Positions 36,596 to 45,662 of a stretch of 64,000 bases of DNA are shown here, in pieces. Location: assembly GCA_036277115.1 (NCBI GenBank), contig DASUNM010000023.1, forward strand, positions 992,001 to 1,056,000, written 5' to 3'. Numbering within the stretch: position 1 is the first letter of the stretch; each line of letters starts with the position of its first letter. Below the pieces are notes generated by a model, which did not search any database, had not been told where the DNA came from, and saw nothing but the letters and a program-made list of their open reading frames with translations. The translations under genes were made by a program, and so were the position numbers. The stretch comes from Pyrinomonadaceae bacterium (lineage in GTDB: Bacteria; Acidobacteriota; Blastocatellia; Pyrinomonadales; Pyrinomonadaceae).

Positions 36596-37984
36596 ACTCT
36601 CAACCCGGCAATCCACCGCGCCCTTCCAAAGCCGAACGCGTAGTTCGTCGCCGGGAGAAACGGCGGACGCCTCGCGCACGATCACTCCGCTCGCATTCTG
36701 GGCGATGGCGTAACCGCGTTCCAGAGTTCGCAGCGGCGACATCGCATCGAGCTCGGCCGCGGCGACGCCGAATTGGCTGCGCGCGCTTTCCATCCTCGAC
36801 ATGATCGCCGCAATGCGTGCCTGATTCAGCCTCTCAAAGCGCGCGCGTTGTTTAATTGTGCGGCTCCGCAACTCCGCGGGCGACAGCAGCCGCGCCGCAG
36901 CGTCGAGCCGCCGAAACGCGGTTTGATACACCCGCGCAATAGACTCGCGCAAACGATCTTCTCTCGTCGATACGCTCTTCAGGGCATCGCGCAGCCGGGC
37001 GCGGACTTCTTCAAAGCCGCGCGCAAACGTCAGCTCCTGCACGCGCGCACGTTCAGCCGCGATGCGAAAGTTAACCAGCCTGCGCAAGCCGCTGACCAAC
37101 TGATCGAGCGTCGTGCAAAGCTGTTCTTCATGCGCCGCGACTAATTCTGCCGCGGCTGAAGGCGTCGGGGCGCGCAGGTCCGCTACGAAATCGGCGATGG
37201 TGAAGTCCGTTTCGTGGCCTACCGCCGAAATCACCGGAATCGCCGACGAGCGAATTGCGCGGGCCACCGCTTCTTCATTGAAAGCCCAAAGGTCTTCAAT
37301 CGAACCGCCCCCTCGGCCCACGATGAGCACGTCGATCGTCGCATCGTCGCGGCCATCACGTTTCGCGCGTGCATGGTGATCGTTTAGGAACCTGATCGCG
37401 CGCACAATCTCATGCGACGCTCCTTCGCCCTGCACCCGCGCGGGCGCGAACAACAGATGCACCGTGCGCGTCCGGCGCGAGATAACGTTGATGATGTCAC
37501 GCACCGCCGCTCCGCTCGATGACGTGACGACGCCGATACGGCGGGGAAAATATGGAATCACGCGTTTCAATTCCGCCGCGAACAAACCTTCTGCCTGCAA
37601 ACGCTTCTTCGTCTGCTCAAACGCCAACTGCAAAGCGCCGGCGCCGACCGGCTCGAGCGTCTCGACGATCAGTTGGTATTCGCCTTTTTGTTCGTACACG
37701 CTGATGCGGCCGCGCGCGCGAACCTGTAGTCCATCTTCCGGGCGAAACCGAATTCGTTGATTGCTGCTGCGGTAACACGCCGCGCGTAACTGTGCGAACT
37801 CGTCTTTCAGAGTGAAGTACCAGTGCCCCGACGTGTGGGGACGGAAGTTTGAGATCTCGCCCTCAACCCATACTGACGCAAAGCCTTTTTCCAGTGTGCC
37901 GCGAATTGACGCAGTCAAATCCGACACGCTCAAGGGAAGGCGTTCAGTTTCTTCAAACAGAGATGCGAGAAGCGATTGCTGCAT
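36551..37984 (-). CDS. xseA: Exodeoxyribonuclease VII large subunit XseA
   Basis: This 477-residue catalytic subunit degrades single-stranded DNA from both ends. It has the N-terminal OB fold (FASVWVEGEISNFRPHTSGHWYFTLKD), the catalytic domain with RIGVVTSSSGAAVRDI, DVLIVGRGGGSIEDLWAFNEE and VISAVGHETDFTIADFVADLRAPTPSAAAE motifs, a long coiled coil (about 290-400) and a C-terminal LERGYAI domain. The final residues VSTPSDSEGIKTER come from a dispersed palindrome rather than from the family. It is the first gene of a leftward cluster (xseA, membrane protein, xseB, ispA). Confidence 0.95.
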   Translation of the reverse strand: MQQSLLASLFEETERLPLSVSDLTASIRGTLEKGFASVWVEGEISNFRPHTSGHWYFTLKDEFAQLRAACYRSSNQRIRFRPEDGLQVRARGRISVYEQKGEYQLIVETLEPVGAGALQLAFEQTKKRLQAEGLFAAELKRVIPYFPRRIGVVTSSSGAAVRDIINVISRRTRTVHLLFAPARVQGEGASHEIVRAIRFLNDHHARAKRDGRDDATIDVLIVGRGGGSIEDLWAFNEEAVARAIRSSAIPVISAVGHETDFTIADFVADLRAPTPSAAAELVAAHEEQLCTTLDQLVSGLRRLVNFRIAAERARVQELTFARGFEEVRARLRDALKSVSTREDRLRESIARVYQTAFRRLDAAARLLSPAELRSRTIKQRARFERLNQARIAAIMSRMESARSQFGVAAAELDAMSPLRTLERGYAIAQNASGVIVREASAVSPGDELRVRLWKGAVDCRVESVSTPSDSEGIKTER

Positions 37985-38142
37985 GCGCGTCGGAATCCAA
38001 TAAAGCGCGCCGGATCATAACTCATTCGCCATGCAGTGTCAGACTGTGACTAATTTTTCCGCGGGAGACGCGGAGCCAGCGTATAATCACCTGGTCGCTG
38101 ACGCGATGATTGAAATCCGTAGCCAGCTGATTCAAGCCTTCG

Positions 38143-38376
38143 ATGCCCATACTCCTAATCGCAATCGTTTTTTTCATAGTGCTGCTTATTGCCGGAGTCT
38201 ACCTGGAAGAGCTCTCCTGGAAACAGGTTGTTGTTTGGGTCGCGATCGCGGTCGTCGCGTATGTCGGGTTAGTGTGGTTTGTAGATGAGTCAGCGAACCT
38301 TTTCAGCGCTGCTCTCGCGGTAATCGACGTCGTGCTGGCCGTTATTATTTTTAAGGAGTATGTCGGGAGATTATAA
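38143..38376 (+). CDS. Small triple-helix membrane protein, function unknown
   Basis: This 77-residue protein is almost entirely three hydrophobic helices (about 3-20, 27-46 and 53-73) with few charged residues (EELSWK between the first two). I do not recognise a family. A TATAAT lies at 38082-38087, but no good -35 is seen. The ribosome-binding site is weak (CAAGCC). A palindrome starts 4 bases after the stop codon. Confidence 0.6.
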   Translation: MPILLIAIVFFIVLLIAGVYLEELSWKQVVVWVAIAVVAYVGLVWFVDESANLFSAALAVIDVVLAVIIFKEYVGRL

Positions 38377-38380
38377 GGTC

Positions 38381-38436
38381 GGTACGCACGCCTCCGGAGT
38401 GCCGCTGATGCGAAGCACGCCGGAGGCGTGCGTACC
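38381..38436. repeat. Dispersed palindrome, family C (ACGCACGCCTCCGG type)
   Basis: GGTACGCACGCCTCCGG (38381-38397) is exactly inverted as CCGGAGGCGTGCGTACC (38420-38436). It lies between convergent genes, 4 bases after one stop codon and 1 base from the other. A related copy is inserted in the hemW gene at 59978-60022. Confidence 0.88.
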
Positions 38437-38437
38437 C

Positions 38438-41400
38438 TCAAAACCCCGGCGCCATTAGGTTCGTCACGGCGACGGAATTCTTGATCTGCTGCTTACTCAT
38501 CCATTCTTCCGATTGCGCGATCAGTTCCCGTCCTTCATCGCCACCGCGCAGTTCGCCCAGCCGCCGGCGCGCCGCCGCTGCGTAAAGAGCCATATCCGCC
38601 GCTACAAAGCCATCGACCGCCTGCTTCGTCAACGCTTCCGCGCGTGAAGTGTCGCCTCGCTGCTTCGCGAGCGCGGCGTAAGTGAAGTTCGCGAGCGGAT
38701 TCGACCACGGCATGTCCTCTCGCGCGATGCGGTCAGCGCAGTTCCCGGCGATGCGCAAACGCTCGTCGCGCTCTCGGCCAAACGCGCTGGCCAGCGCCAG
38801 GCGCGCGCGCAGATGCAGCATGTCGATGCGCAGGCCCTGCGTGCGCAGCAGCAGGGATCTTTCCAGCGGCTTAACCTGTTGGTCAATGTGTTTCCACGCG
38901 ACTTCGAAATCGCCGGTGTAAAGTTCAATCTGCGCGAGGGCAACGAGCGATGTGTAGTGCTGCAGGTGAAAACCTTCGCGCGGCCATTGGGTCATGGCGG
39001 CGATGACCTCGTCGCGCGCACGGTCGGGATCGTCGGTCGCGAGCCAGATTGGATTGAGCCGCGTACGCAGGTCAGTGGCGGCAAAAATGTTTCCCTGCTC
39101 AAGCGCTACCGAAAGTAACTGCGGCACTCGCCGCGCCACCTCAGTCAGCTCGCCCAGAAACATTAGCGACGTCAGCATGAAACGGTGGGCCACGGTCAGC
39201 TCCCAGGCCGCGCCGGTGCACTGATCGCGCAACACCTCAGCCGCGCGTTCGCACAACTCAGCCGCTTCTTTCCAATGGCCGATCAGATATGCACTTAGTC
39301 CGCGCGCCCAGATCGCCAGGCCGAGTGCGTGTGGATGTCCTGAGCGTCGCGCCAGCTCTTCGGTTTGATCTGCAAGCTGCCGCGCGCGCGCAATGGCTGG
39401 TCCACCGCGCGTAGCCATCTGCACGGTCTCGAAAGTCATCGCCCGCGCGACGCGATAGACTTCGCCGGCGCGCAGCGCTAACAGCACGTGCCGGCTCTGA
39501 AATTCTGCCCCGCGTATCAAATCGACTACCCCCAGGCCGGCCGCGACCGACCAGCAGATGTCGATGCGATGCAGTTCAGCTTCTGAAATGGCCGCCGCGT
39601 CACGCTCGGTGAAATCCAGTCCGCGCATCGAAATCCACGCGCGCCGCACCAGCATCGACAACAACGCGCGCTTGGGACCTTTCGGTAATTTGAATCCTGC
39701 GGCCTGCAAGACCTTCTCGAAAACAGCGAGTCCTTCCTCGACGTGCCCGCCCATTAGTAACTGGGCGCCGGCGCGTTGTTGCAACTCAAGCGCGCGTCTG
39801 GGCGCGGTTGACTTCGCGGCTTCAAGAAACTCAGCGGCCGCTTCGGCCGGTCGTCCCGCGTTGGCCAGAGCATCTCCCAAAGCGATCTTCAAATCGACAA
39901 CGTCAGTCCCCGCCGGCGCCAAATCAATCGCCCGCCGGAAATAGAGCGCGGCTCGATCAAAAGCCAAAGTGCTCGCCGCTTTTCGCGCCGCGGCTTCCGC
40001 ATGAAAAGTTGCCCGCGCAAGTTCGCCTGCCCCGAGATAGTCGTGGTACAGGGCTTCCGGATCGTCAAAGCTGCGAGCTTCAATCGCTTGCGCCAGCCGC
40101 CGATGAATTTGCTTTCGGTCCGCATCGGGCAGCAGGGCCCGCAGCGTCTCGCCGATGCGATCGTGATGAAGCTCGATTCCGTAAGCCGTGCCGCCCGTGC
40201 GAACCAGCTCCGCCGCGCGCACCGCGTTCAGGATCTGTAAATCGTGCTGCTGTGCGCCGCACGCCGCGAAGGCGACGTCCTGGTTCACCGGGCGCGCCGC
40301 AACTGCGAGCACATTGAGCAGCCCGCGCGACCCTTCGGGTAGTTGCCTGATGCGTTCTTCGAGCATCGTCGCCAGACTGACCCCGGTCTCGCCCGCCCGT
40401 TCAGCGATCGAAACGTAGTGACAGAGTTGTTCGACCAGAAACGGATTGCCCGCGGCTTCCGCCACGACGGATTTTACGAAGAGGTCACCCTCGACTTTCG
40501 CGGCGGCAAGCAGTGACGCAGCGAGCTCTGAAGCTTCTTTGTTGGACAGACGATCGAGAACTATTTCGCGACAGGATTCAGTGCCGGCGTTTTGCACTAA
40601 CTGCTTAAGGAAAGTCTTTGTCTCGAAATCTTCAGCGCGAAAACCTCCGATGAGCAACAGCGGTGGCGCATCGGGTGGTCGCAGCAGGTCTTCCAACAGT
40701 CTGATGCTGTCGTCGTCGGCCCACTGCAAATCGTCGGTCCAGATAATCAGTGGCTGCCGGCGGGTGAGCGCGGTCAGCATCTCTCGTAACGCGCCAAATG
40801 CGTGGCGGCGCAAGGTGAATAGATCGCCCGTCTCAGCCCCCGCGCGCTCGTCAAAGATGGCATCCACTTGGAGGAGTACGGGAAAGCTTCGCGCCAGCGC
40901 GCGTGCATGACGGGGCACCAAAGCCTCAGCACTTTCGCGTGGCAATGACGCCAGGTATTTGCTGAGGCTATCGACAACGCCGTCGAGCGCCTTGTACGGA
41001 ACCGACTCGCGCTCGTAACAGCGGCCCTGAAGAATCAGCGCGTCCGGAAAATTCTCTTTCGCCTGTTCGAGAAACGCCTGCACGAGCGTGCTCTTGCCCA
41101 TCCCGGAAAGCCCGCGCACGTAAACTGAGACCGCCTGGCCGCGGCGCATGGTGCCAAACGCATCATTCAGTTCCCGAAGCTGCCGCTCGCGCCCGACAAA
41201 CGCAGTTTCTGCAACGGACACCGCGAAAGAGGATCGGCTCGCTTTGAGAAACCGCAGCACGGCGCGGCCTTTGAGACGATTCTCGGGCCGCCGGCGCAGC
41301 AAGTTCATGCAGAGTTCGTTGAGATCATTCGGAACTCGCGGGTTGATCTCGATGGGCTGAATAGGCCGGCGCGTTTGTTTCCGAATCACGACTTCAAAGA

Positions 41401-42193
41401 ATCTTCCGGTGAAAGGAAGACGGCCGGTGAGAGCTTCGTAGAGCATCACGCCGACGCTGTACCAGTCGCTGGCTTTTGAGATTGGCAGTTGCGCCCCTTG
41501 TTCGGGCGACATGTAATCAGGCGTGCCCACGAGCAGGGTGTCGCGCGATGCGGGTTCAACGTCTTCGACCAAACCAAAGTCTAAAATTACGACGCGCCCT
41601 TCGTCCGTGATGAGCACGTTCGACGGTTTGATGTCGCGATGTAGCTTTCCGACTTCATGCAGGTGATGCAAACCCTCGGCAAGTTGCCTTAGCGCTGAAC
41701 GCAAACGCAGCTCATCAAATTCAGGTATCGGCGTCCAGGAGGCCGGCGATTCAGCAGAGACCGACATTTCGCCCGATTCAAACAGAACATCAGAGCTGTC
41801 GAACTCGACGGTATTGGCCTCTAAGATCGCCCGCTCATCACCCCGGCGAAGCGTGGAAGATCCTTCGCCGGTTTCGCCTTCGCCTTGACGTCTGATGTGC
41901 TCAATGAACTGGACGCCCTGCACGAGTTCCATCGTGAAAAACCAGTGACGTCCGGACGACATCAACTCGTAAAGCGCGGCCAGGTTCGGATGTGAAACGT
42001 CGGCGAGCTCGCGGAACTCGCGCTTCAAACGATAAATGTGCTCCGGTTCGGCGCGATTCAAAGTCTTCAACGCCACCGGTTTATTGGTCAGCCGGTCGAT
42101 TGCTTCGTAGACGACGCCCATTCCGCCCGCGCCGAGTTTGCGGCGCAGACTGAAGCGTTCAGTCCCGCGAAATTCTTTAGCTGCTTCGACCAT
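38438..42193 (-). CDS. Serine/threonine kinase with fused AAA-type ATPase and TPR-like region
   Basis: This 1251-residue cytoplasmic protein has a Hanks-type kinase domain (about 15-310; GAGGMGVVYEA, Lys43, HRDIKPSN near 186, DFG near 206, GTPDYMSPEQ), then an AAA-type ATPase (Walker A GLSGMGKST near 363; Walker B LIIWTDDLQWADD near 486) and about 700 residues of helical repeats. This is the multi-domain kinase / COG3899 predicted-ATPase layout found in Acidobacteria, Cyanobacteria and Myxobacteria, thought to link signal-dependent oligomerisation with phosphorylation. A long acidic insert (about 100-165) interrupts the kinase domain before the catalytic loop. The start is ATG 42193; the frame is open further upstream but that part overlaps the divergent transporter gene. 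Targets are unknown. Confidence 0.88.
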   Translation of the reverse strand: MVEAAKEFRGTERFSLRRKLGAGGMGVVYEAIDRLTNKPVALKTLNRAEPEHIYRLKREFRELADVSHPNLAALYELMSSGRHWFFTMELVQGVQFIEHIRRQGEGETGEGSSTLRRGDERAILEANTVEFDSSDVLFESGEMSVSAESPASWTPIPEFDELRLRSALRQLAEGLHHLHEVGKLHRDIKPSNVLITDEGRVVILDFGLVEDVEPASRDTLLVGTPDYMSPEQGAQLPISKASDWYSVGVMLYEALTGRLPFTGRFFEVVIRKQTRRPIQPIEINPRVPNDLNELCMNLLRRRPENRLKGRAVLRFLKASRSSFAVSVAETAFVGRERQLRELNDAFGTMRRGQAVSVYVRGLSGMGKSTLVQAFLEQAKENFPDALILQGRCYERESVPYKALDGVVDSLSKYLASLPRESAEALVPRHARALARSFPVLLQVDAIFDERAGAETGDLFTLRRHAFGALREMLTALTRRQPLIIWTDDLQWADDDSIRLLEDLLRPPDAPPLLLIGGFRAEDFETKTFLKQLVQNAGTESCREIVLDRLSNKEASELAASLLAAAKVEGDLFVKSVVAEAAGNPFLVEQLCHYVSIAERAGETGVSLATMLEERIRQLPEGSRGLLNVLAVAARPVNQDVAFAACGAQQHDLQILNAVRAAELVRTGGTAYGIELHHDRIGETLRALLPDADRKQIHRRLAQAIEARSFDDPEALYHDYLGAGELARATFHAEAAARKAASTLAFDRAALYFRRAIDLAPAGTDVVDLKIALGDALANAGRPAEAAAEFLEAAKSTAPRRALELQQRAGAQLLMGGHVEEGLAVFEKVLQAAGFKLPKGPKRALLSMLVRRAWISMRGLDFTERDAAAISEAELHRIDICWSVAAGLGVVDLIRGAEFQSRHVLLALRAGEVYRVARAMTFETVQMATRGGPAIARARQLADQTEELARRSGHPHALGLAIWARGLSAYLIGHWKEAAELCERAAEVLRDQCTGAAWELTVAHRFMLTSLMFLGELTEVARRVPQLLSVALEQGNIFAATDLRTRLNPIWLATDDPDRARDEVIAAMTQWPREGFHLQHYTSLVALAQIELYTGDFEVAWKHIDQQVKPLERSLLLRTQGLRIDMLHLRARLALASAFGRERDERLRIAGNCADRIAREDMPWSNPLANFTYAALAKQRGDTSRAEALTKQAVDGFVAADMALYAAAARRRLGELRGGDEGRELIAQSEEWMSKQQIKNSVAVTNLMAPGF

Positions 42194-42307
42194 GGCCCGG
42201 CGATGGAAACGACTGGCGGCGCGAGTGATTGACAGATGCGATTGTGCCTTACATGATTTGCCGCGATCAATGTTTGACCGCCCACGGCGAGATTGGAAGG
42301 AGTTCAC

Positions 42308-42580
42308 ATGGACTGGCGCGTGCTGCTCACGACCTTTGGCATCATTTTCCTGGCAGAGATGGGGGACAAGACGCAACTCGCCGCGATGACCATGGCGGCC
42401 GACAAGAAACGGCCGTGGGAAGTTTTTCTCGGCGCGTCGCTGGCGCTGGCAGCAGTTTCCGCTGTGGGCATTCTGGTTGGCACGGCGCTCGGTCATTACC
42501 TGCCGCTCGATTGGATTAAGCGCGTGGCGGGTGCGGCCTTTGTTGTAATCGGTGTCTTGATACTCCTTGGGAAGTTCTAA
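42308..42580 (+). CDS. GDT1/TMEM165 (UPF0016) family half-transporter
   Basis: This 90-residue protein has three hydrophobic segments and the signature FLAEMGDKTQLAAM (E-x-G-D-K-T), which defines the GDT1/TMEM165 family of Mn2+/Ca2+ : H+ exchangers. The usual protein has two copies of this unit; here there is one, so it must work as a homodimer or pair with another half. The ATG at 42308 follows GGAAGGAG. It is the first gene in a rightward row ending at the VIT1-like gene, which also handles divalent metals. Confidence 0.87.
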   Translation: MDWRVLLTTFGIIFLAEMGDKTQLAAMTMAADKKRPWEVFLGASLALAAVSAVGILVGTALGHYLPLDWIKRVAGAAFVVIGVLILLGKF

Positions 42581-42582
42581 GA

Positions 42583-42694
42583 ACATTTTCCATTTGTCAT
42601 ATGACATCTTTCATTTGCCATTTATTTGAGCGCGTTGGCACCCGCGTTTTTGCGAATGGCCCGCTGACAAATGGAAAATGAAAAATGGAAATGA
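42583..42694. repeat. AT-rich inverted repeat (CCATTTGTCAT type)
   Basis: TTTTCCATTTGTCATATGACAT with TTTCATTTGCCATTT on the left is loosely inverted as CTGACAAATGGAAAATGAAAAATGGAAATG on the right (about 42664-42694). It fills the space between the two metal-transport genes. Confidence 0.6.
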
Positions 42695-42727
42695 TTTTTT
42701 GATCGCGCATTAAGCGCAACAACCGCA

Positions 42728-43441
42728 ATGCCCCAGACACCACACACGGAAAAACACTTCACGGCCGGGCAGACTGTTCGCGACACGGTGATCGGAATGG
42801 CGGACGGATTAACCGTGCCGTTCGCGCTGGCCGCGGGCTTAACCGGCGCAATTGATTCGGCGAACATTATCGTGACCGCGGGCTTTGCTGAGATTGCCGC
42901 CGGTTCGATCGCGATGGGCCTCGGTGGTTATCTCGCGGCGAAGAGCGACGCGGAGCATTACGCGAAGGAGCGCGAGCGCGAGAAGCGCGAAGTTAAAGAG
43001 ATCCCCGACGAAGAGATGCGCGAAGTCGCGCAGGTCTTCAAATCCTACGGCTTGAGTGACAAAGAGAGCGCACCGATCGTCGAAGCGCTCTCGAAGAATC
43101 CGAGGAAGTGGGTCGATTTCATGATGCGTTTCGAGCTGGGCCTGGAAAAACCTGATCCGAAACGTGCATTGGCCAGTGCGTTGACGATCGGAGGCGCCTA
43201 TGCCGTGGGGGGCTTGATTCCACTCTCTCCTTACGTCGTTGCATCGGTTTTCCAGATCATAACTGTAACCACGGCGCTGTTAGTTTCCGTGAGCCTAACG
43301 TTGATCGCGCTGTTTGTTTTCGGCTTCATCAAGGGTCGCTTCACCGGCACCCGGCCGATGCGCAGCGCTCTGCAAACGGCTTTTATTGGGAGCGTCGCGG
43401 CGGGAGCGGCTTACGGAATTGCGCGGTTGATTGGCGGTTGA
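42728..43441 (+). CDS. VIT1/CCC1 family iron/manganese transporter
   Basis: This 237-residue inner-membrane protein has the family start, VRDTVIGMADGLTVPFALAAGLTGA, with the conserved Asp and Gly residues of the first membrane helix, then EIAAGSIAMGLGGYLAAKSDAEHY in the second. A charged cytoplasmic loop (about 72-145; EREREKREV and repeated Glu) is the metal-binding region of plant and yeast members. Three more membrane helices follow. The family exports Fe2+ or Mn2+ from the cytoplasm. Together with the upstream GDT1 gene it suggests a metal-detoxification pair. No riboswitch was seen before either gene. Confidence 0.9.
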   Translation: MPQTPHTEKHFTAGQTVRDTVIGMADGLTVPFALAAGLTGAIDSANIIVTAGFAEIAAGSIAMGLGGYLAAKSDAEHYAKEREREKREVKEIPDEEMREVAQVFKSYGLSDKESAPIVEALSKNPRKWVDFMMRFELGLEKPDPKRALASALTIGGAYAVGGLIPLSPYVVASVFQIITVTTALLVSVSLTLIALFVFGFIKGRFTGTRPMRSALQTAFIGSVAAGAAYGIARLIGG

Positions 43442-43453
43442 CACGCCCGCGAG

Positions 43454-44035
43454 ATGGCAAAAATCACACGTCGTTGGTTAGCAGTACCGCTCATAGCGCT
43501 AGTTGTGTTCATCAGCGCCTTTGAGTTGTGGCATCGCTCGACCGCCGGACACTTTGTGGCTTACGGAGCTCACACTCACTTACTGAGAGATCCCGCGAAT
43601 ATCGGCATTCCGGGAATCAATTCAATGTACGCGGTCGATGTTTTCAATTATGGCCTTCTGCCGATAAGCCTGAAGGGCTGTAAGCAGGGAAGTGACATCT
43701 CGCCTTACTACGAGATCGTCTATCGATATCAATTAGAAAGGTGGGACCCAAGCGCGGCAGATTGGAAACAAATAATTTCGCTTAAAGCGAGCGATTGTCC
43801 GAAAGAAGCGCTAGTTTCTTCAACGCTATGGCCAGGGCAGTCAGTCCGAATCGTGGACTGGGAGGCGACGGCAGCAACGGACGGACTTCGGGTCGGCGAC
43901 AATGCACGGTTCGTGGCGCACGCGCTGTTCGATACTGATGACAACTCGGCCGGGCAAAAGACATTTATCTCGCAACCTTTTCCCATTGATGAGGAGCCAA
44001 CCGACAGATCGACCCAATACAGAATTAAACACTGA
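43454..44035 (+). CDS. Secreted or anchored protein of unknown function
   Basis: This 193-residue protein has an N-terminal hydrophobic segment (about 7-22) after basic residues and a soluble part with two possible disulphide cysteines (KGCKQGSD and SDCPKEA). I recognise no family. It starts 12 bases after the VIT1-like gene and ends 7 bases before the DUF72 gene, so the three are probably one operon. Confidence 0.65.
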   Translation: MAKITRRWLAVPLIALVVFISAFELWHRSTAGHFVAYGAHTHLLRDPANIGIPGINSMYAVDVFNYGLLPISLKGCKQGSDISPYYEIVYRYQLERWDPSAADWKQIISLKASDCPKEALVSSTLWPGQSVRIVDWEATAATDGLRVGDNARFVAHALFDTDDNSAGQKTFISQPFPIDEEPTDRSTQYRIKH

Positions 44036-44042
44036 GTCAACG

Positions 44043-44801
44043 ATGAACCTCTACGTCGGCACCAGCGGCTACAGCTACAAAGAGTGGAAGGGCAATTTCT
44101 ATCCGGAGGATTTGCCGGCGAAAGAGATGCTCGCGTATTACTCGCGCCGCCTGCCGGCCGTGGAGATCAACAACACCTTCTATCGCATGCCGCAGCCGAA
44201 CATGGTTGAGAATTGGAGAGATCAGGTTCCCGAGACTTTCCGCTTCTCGATCAAAGCCACGCAGCGCATCACCCACATTAAACGCCTGAAGAACTGCGCT
44301 GAGGAAACAAAGTTTCTGATCGAGACGGCGTCATTGCTGCGAGAAAGATTAGGCGTCGTGTTATTTCAACTTCCGCCGAATTCGAAAAAGGATCTGGAAC
44401 GGTTGCGCGAGTTTCTCGAGTGTCTGCCGGAGCCGACGCGCGCTGCCTTCGAGTTTCGTAACGAGTCGTGGCTCGACGACGAAACGCTCGACCTTCTGCG
44501 ACAGAAGAATTTTGCGCTAGTCGTTTCGGACACAGACGAGAAGCCGCTCACGTCAATCACCAACACGGGAGACTGGGGCTACCTGCGTTTGCGCAAGACT
44601 TCGTATTCAGATCAGGAGTTGGGGGATTGGATGAAGCGTGTGCAGGAGCAGAAATGGAAAGACGCCTTCATCTTTTTCAAACATGAAGACGAAGGCGTCG
44701 GACCGAAATTGGCGGCGCAGTTTTTAGCGTTGTCAGAACCACCTGCGGCGCGGGGTCCCCACGCGGGCATCCCGCGTGGGGTGCAGGATGCGGGTGGTTG
44801 A
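44043..44801 (+). CDS. DUF72 family TIM-barrel protein with a repeat-encoded tail
   Basis: This 252-residue protein has the DUF72 (YecE-like) pattern: LYVGTSGYSYKEWKGNFYPE at the N-terminus, YYSRRLPAVEINNTFYRMP, FRFSIKATQRITHIKRL, VLFQLPPN, FEFRNESWLDDE and WGYLRLRKTSY. The fold is a TIM barrel of unknown enzymatic role. The final 20 residues from about 232 (EPPAARGPHAGIPRGV and following) are encoded by a dispersed palindrome and do not belong to the family; without it the protein would end near residue 231, the usual length. Confidence 0.88.
   Translation: MNLYVGTSGYSYKEWKGNFYPEDLPAKEMLAYYSRRLPAVEINNTFYRMPQPNMVENWRDQVPETFRFSIKATQRITHIKRLKNCAEETKFLIETASLLRERLGVVLFQLPPNSKKDLERLREFLECLPEPTRAAFEFRNESWLDDETLDLLRQKNFALVVSDTDEKPLTSITNTGDWGYLRLRKTSYSDQELGDWMKRVQEQKWKDAFIFFKHEDEGVGPKLAAQFLALSEPPAARGPHAGIPRGVQDAGG
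44738..44800. repeat. Dispersed palindrome, family E (CCCCACGCGGG type)
   Basis: AACCACCTGC at the left pairs with GCGGGTGGTT at the right (one mismatch), and inside them CCCCACGCGGG and CCCGCGTGGGG flank CAT exactly. It covers the last 20 codons and the stop codon of the DUF72 gene. A diverged copy is at 58989-59022. Confidence 0.85.
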
Positions 44802-44881
44802 ACTTTGCCCAATCTACAACCGCCCGCTACCCCGACAGGTCGCGATTCTGACTTCCTTTTTACTCAATCTTAATGCCCGAG

Positions 44882-45505
44882 CTATTTAATCTTCACGCCC
44901 GCGCCGACGCGGAAGTTGTCCTGCCGCTTGCCGTTAAAGTACGTCGGCACCCAATCCACCATGATCGGCCGGACATCGATGTGCTCGCCGGCGTGGATGT
45001 CTACGCCGCCGCCGAACGCCATCGCGAATGCCGTATCAGCCTTCTTGTGCGGTGACAGACGATCGTCGAAGTTCGCGCGGATGTGCGTAATGCCGAACAA
45101 GGCGTGCGCAAACGGGGTCGCGACGCGGTTTCGCGCATTGAAGCGTGGCCCGATCATAATATCGTAACGCTGCACGCTCGCATTGAAGACCCGGCCGCTA
45201 TTCCGATCAACGTAACCGGTGTCGTCAAATCCGGCCGTGAAGCTGGTGACGATGCCCACGTTGCGGTGCACGTTCTGATTGAACTCACCGGTGAAGCCGT
45301 TGTAGCTGGTCCGCTCGCTCGCGAAGTTGACGCGCGCGCCGTTGAAAGTGGCGCTGCCCGATCGATCGAAATGGTTCGCGTTGTTGAAAGAGCGCTGGTG
45401 AGCGTAACCAATGTAGAACTCATAAAACGAGTAGTCTTTATCCTGCGCGAGAGCGCACGGCGCGCAAATCGCGGCGATTAGGAGCAAGAGAAAAATTCTG
45501 GTCAT
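44882..45505 (-). CDS. Outer-membrane beta-barrel protein
   Basis: This 207-residue protein has a signal peptide (1-20, ends ALAQ) and alternating-residue strands typical of a small (OmpA/OmpW-like, probably eight-strand) beta-barrel: SFYEFYIGYAHQ, NGFTGEFNQN, VGIVTSFTAGF, YDIMIGPRF, PFAHALFGITHI, FAMAFGGGVDI and FRVGAGVKIK at the end. The ATG follows AAGGAGG, a strong site. The function is unknown. It is divergent from the TPR protein gene. Confidence 0.8.
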   Translation of the reverse strand: MTRIFLLLLIAAICAPCALAQDKDYSFYEFYIGYAHQRSFNNANHFDRSGSATFNGARVNFASERTSYNGFTGEFNQNVHRNVGIVTSFTAGFDDTGYVDRNSGRVFNASVQRYDIMIGPRFNARNRVATPFAHALFGITHIRANFDDRLSPHKKADTAFAMAFGGGVDIHAGEHIDVRPIMVDWVPTYFNGKRQDNFRVGAGVKIK

Positions 45506-45662
45506 TCGGAGCGCCTCCTTGTTGACGCGGCTGGTTTTGAATTGAAAGATTACCGGTATATTAACACTACCAATCGGGAAAACATTCCCAGATTTTCCGC
45601 AAATTATCTCTTTTCTGGTTAAGGAGAGGTCGTTTTCGCGGTCCTAATCCGCTGAGATTCAA

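Noticed and set aside
42194..42607. Longer N-terminus for the kinase-ATPase protein
   Set aside because: It would overlap the divergent GDT1 gene and has no conserved content before MVEAAKEF.
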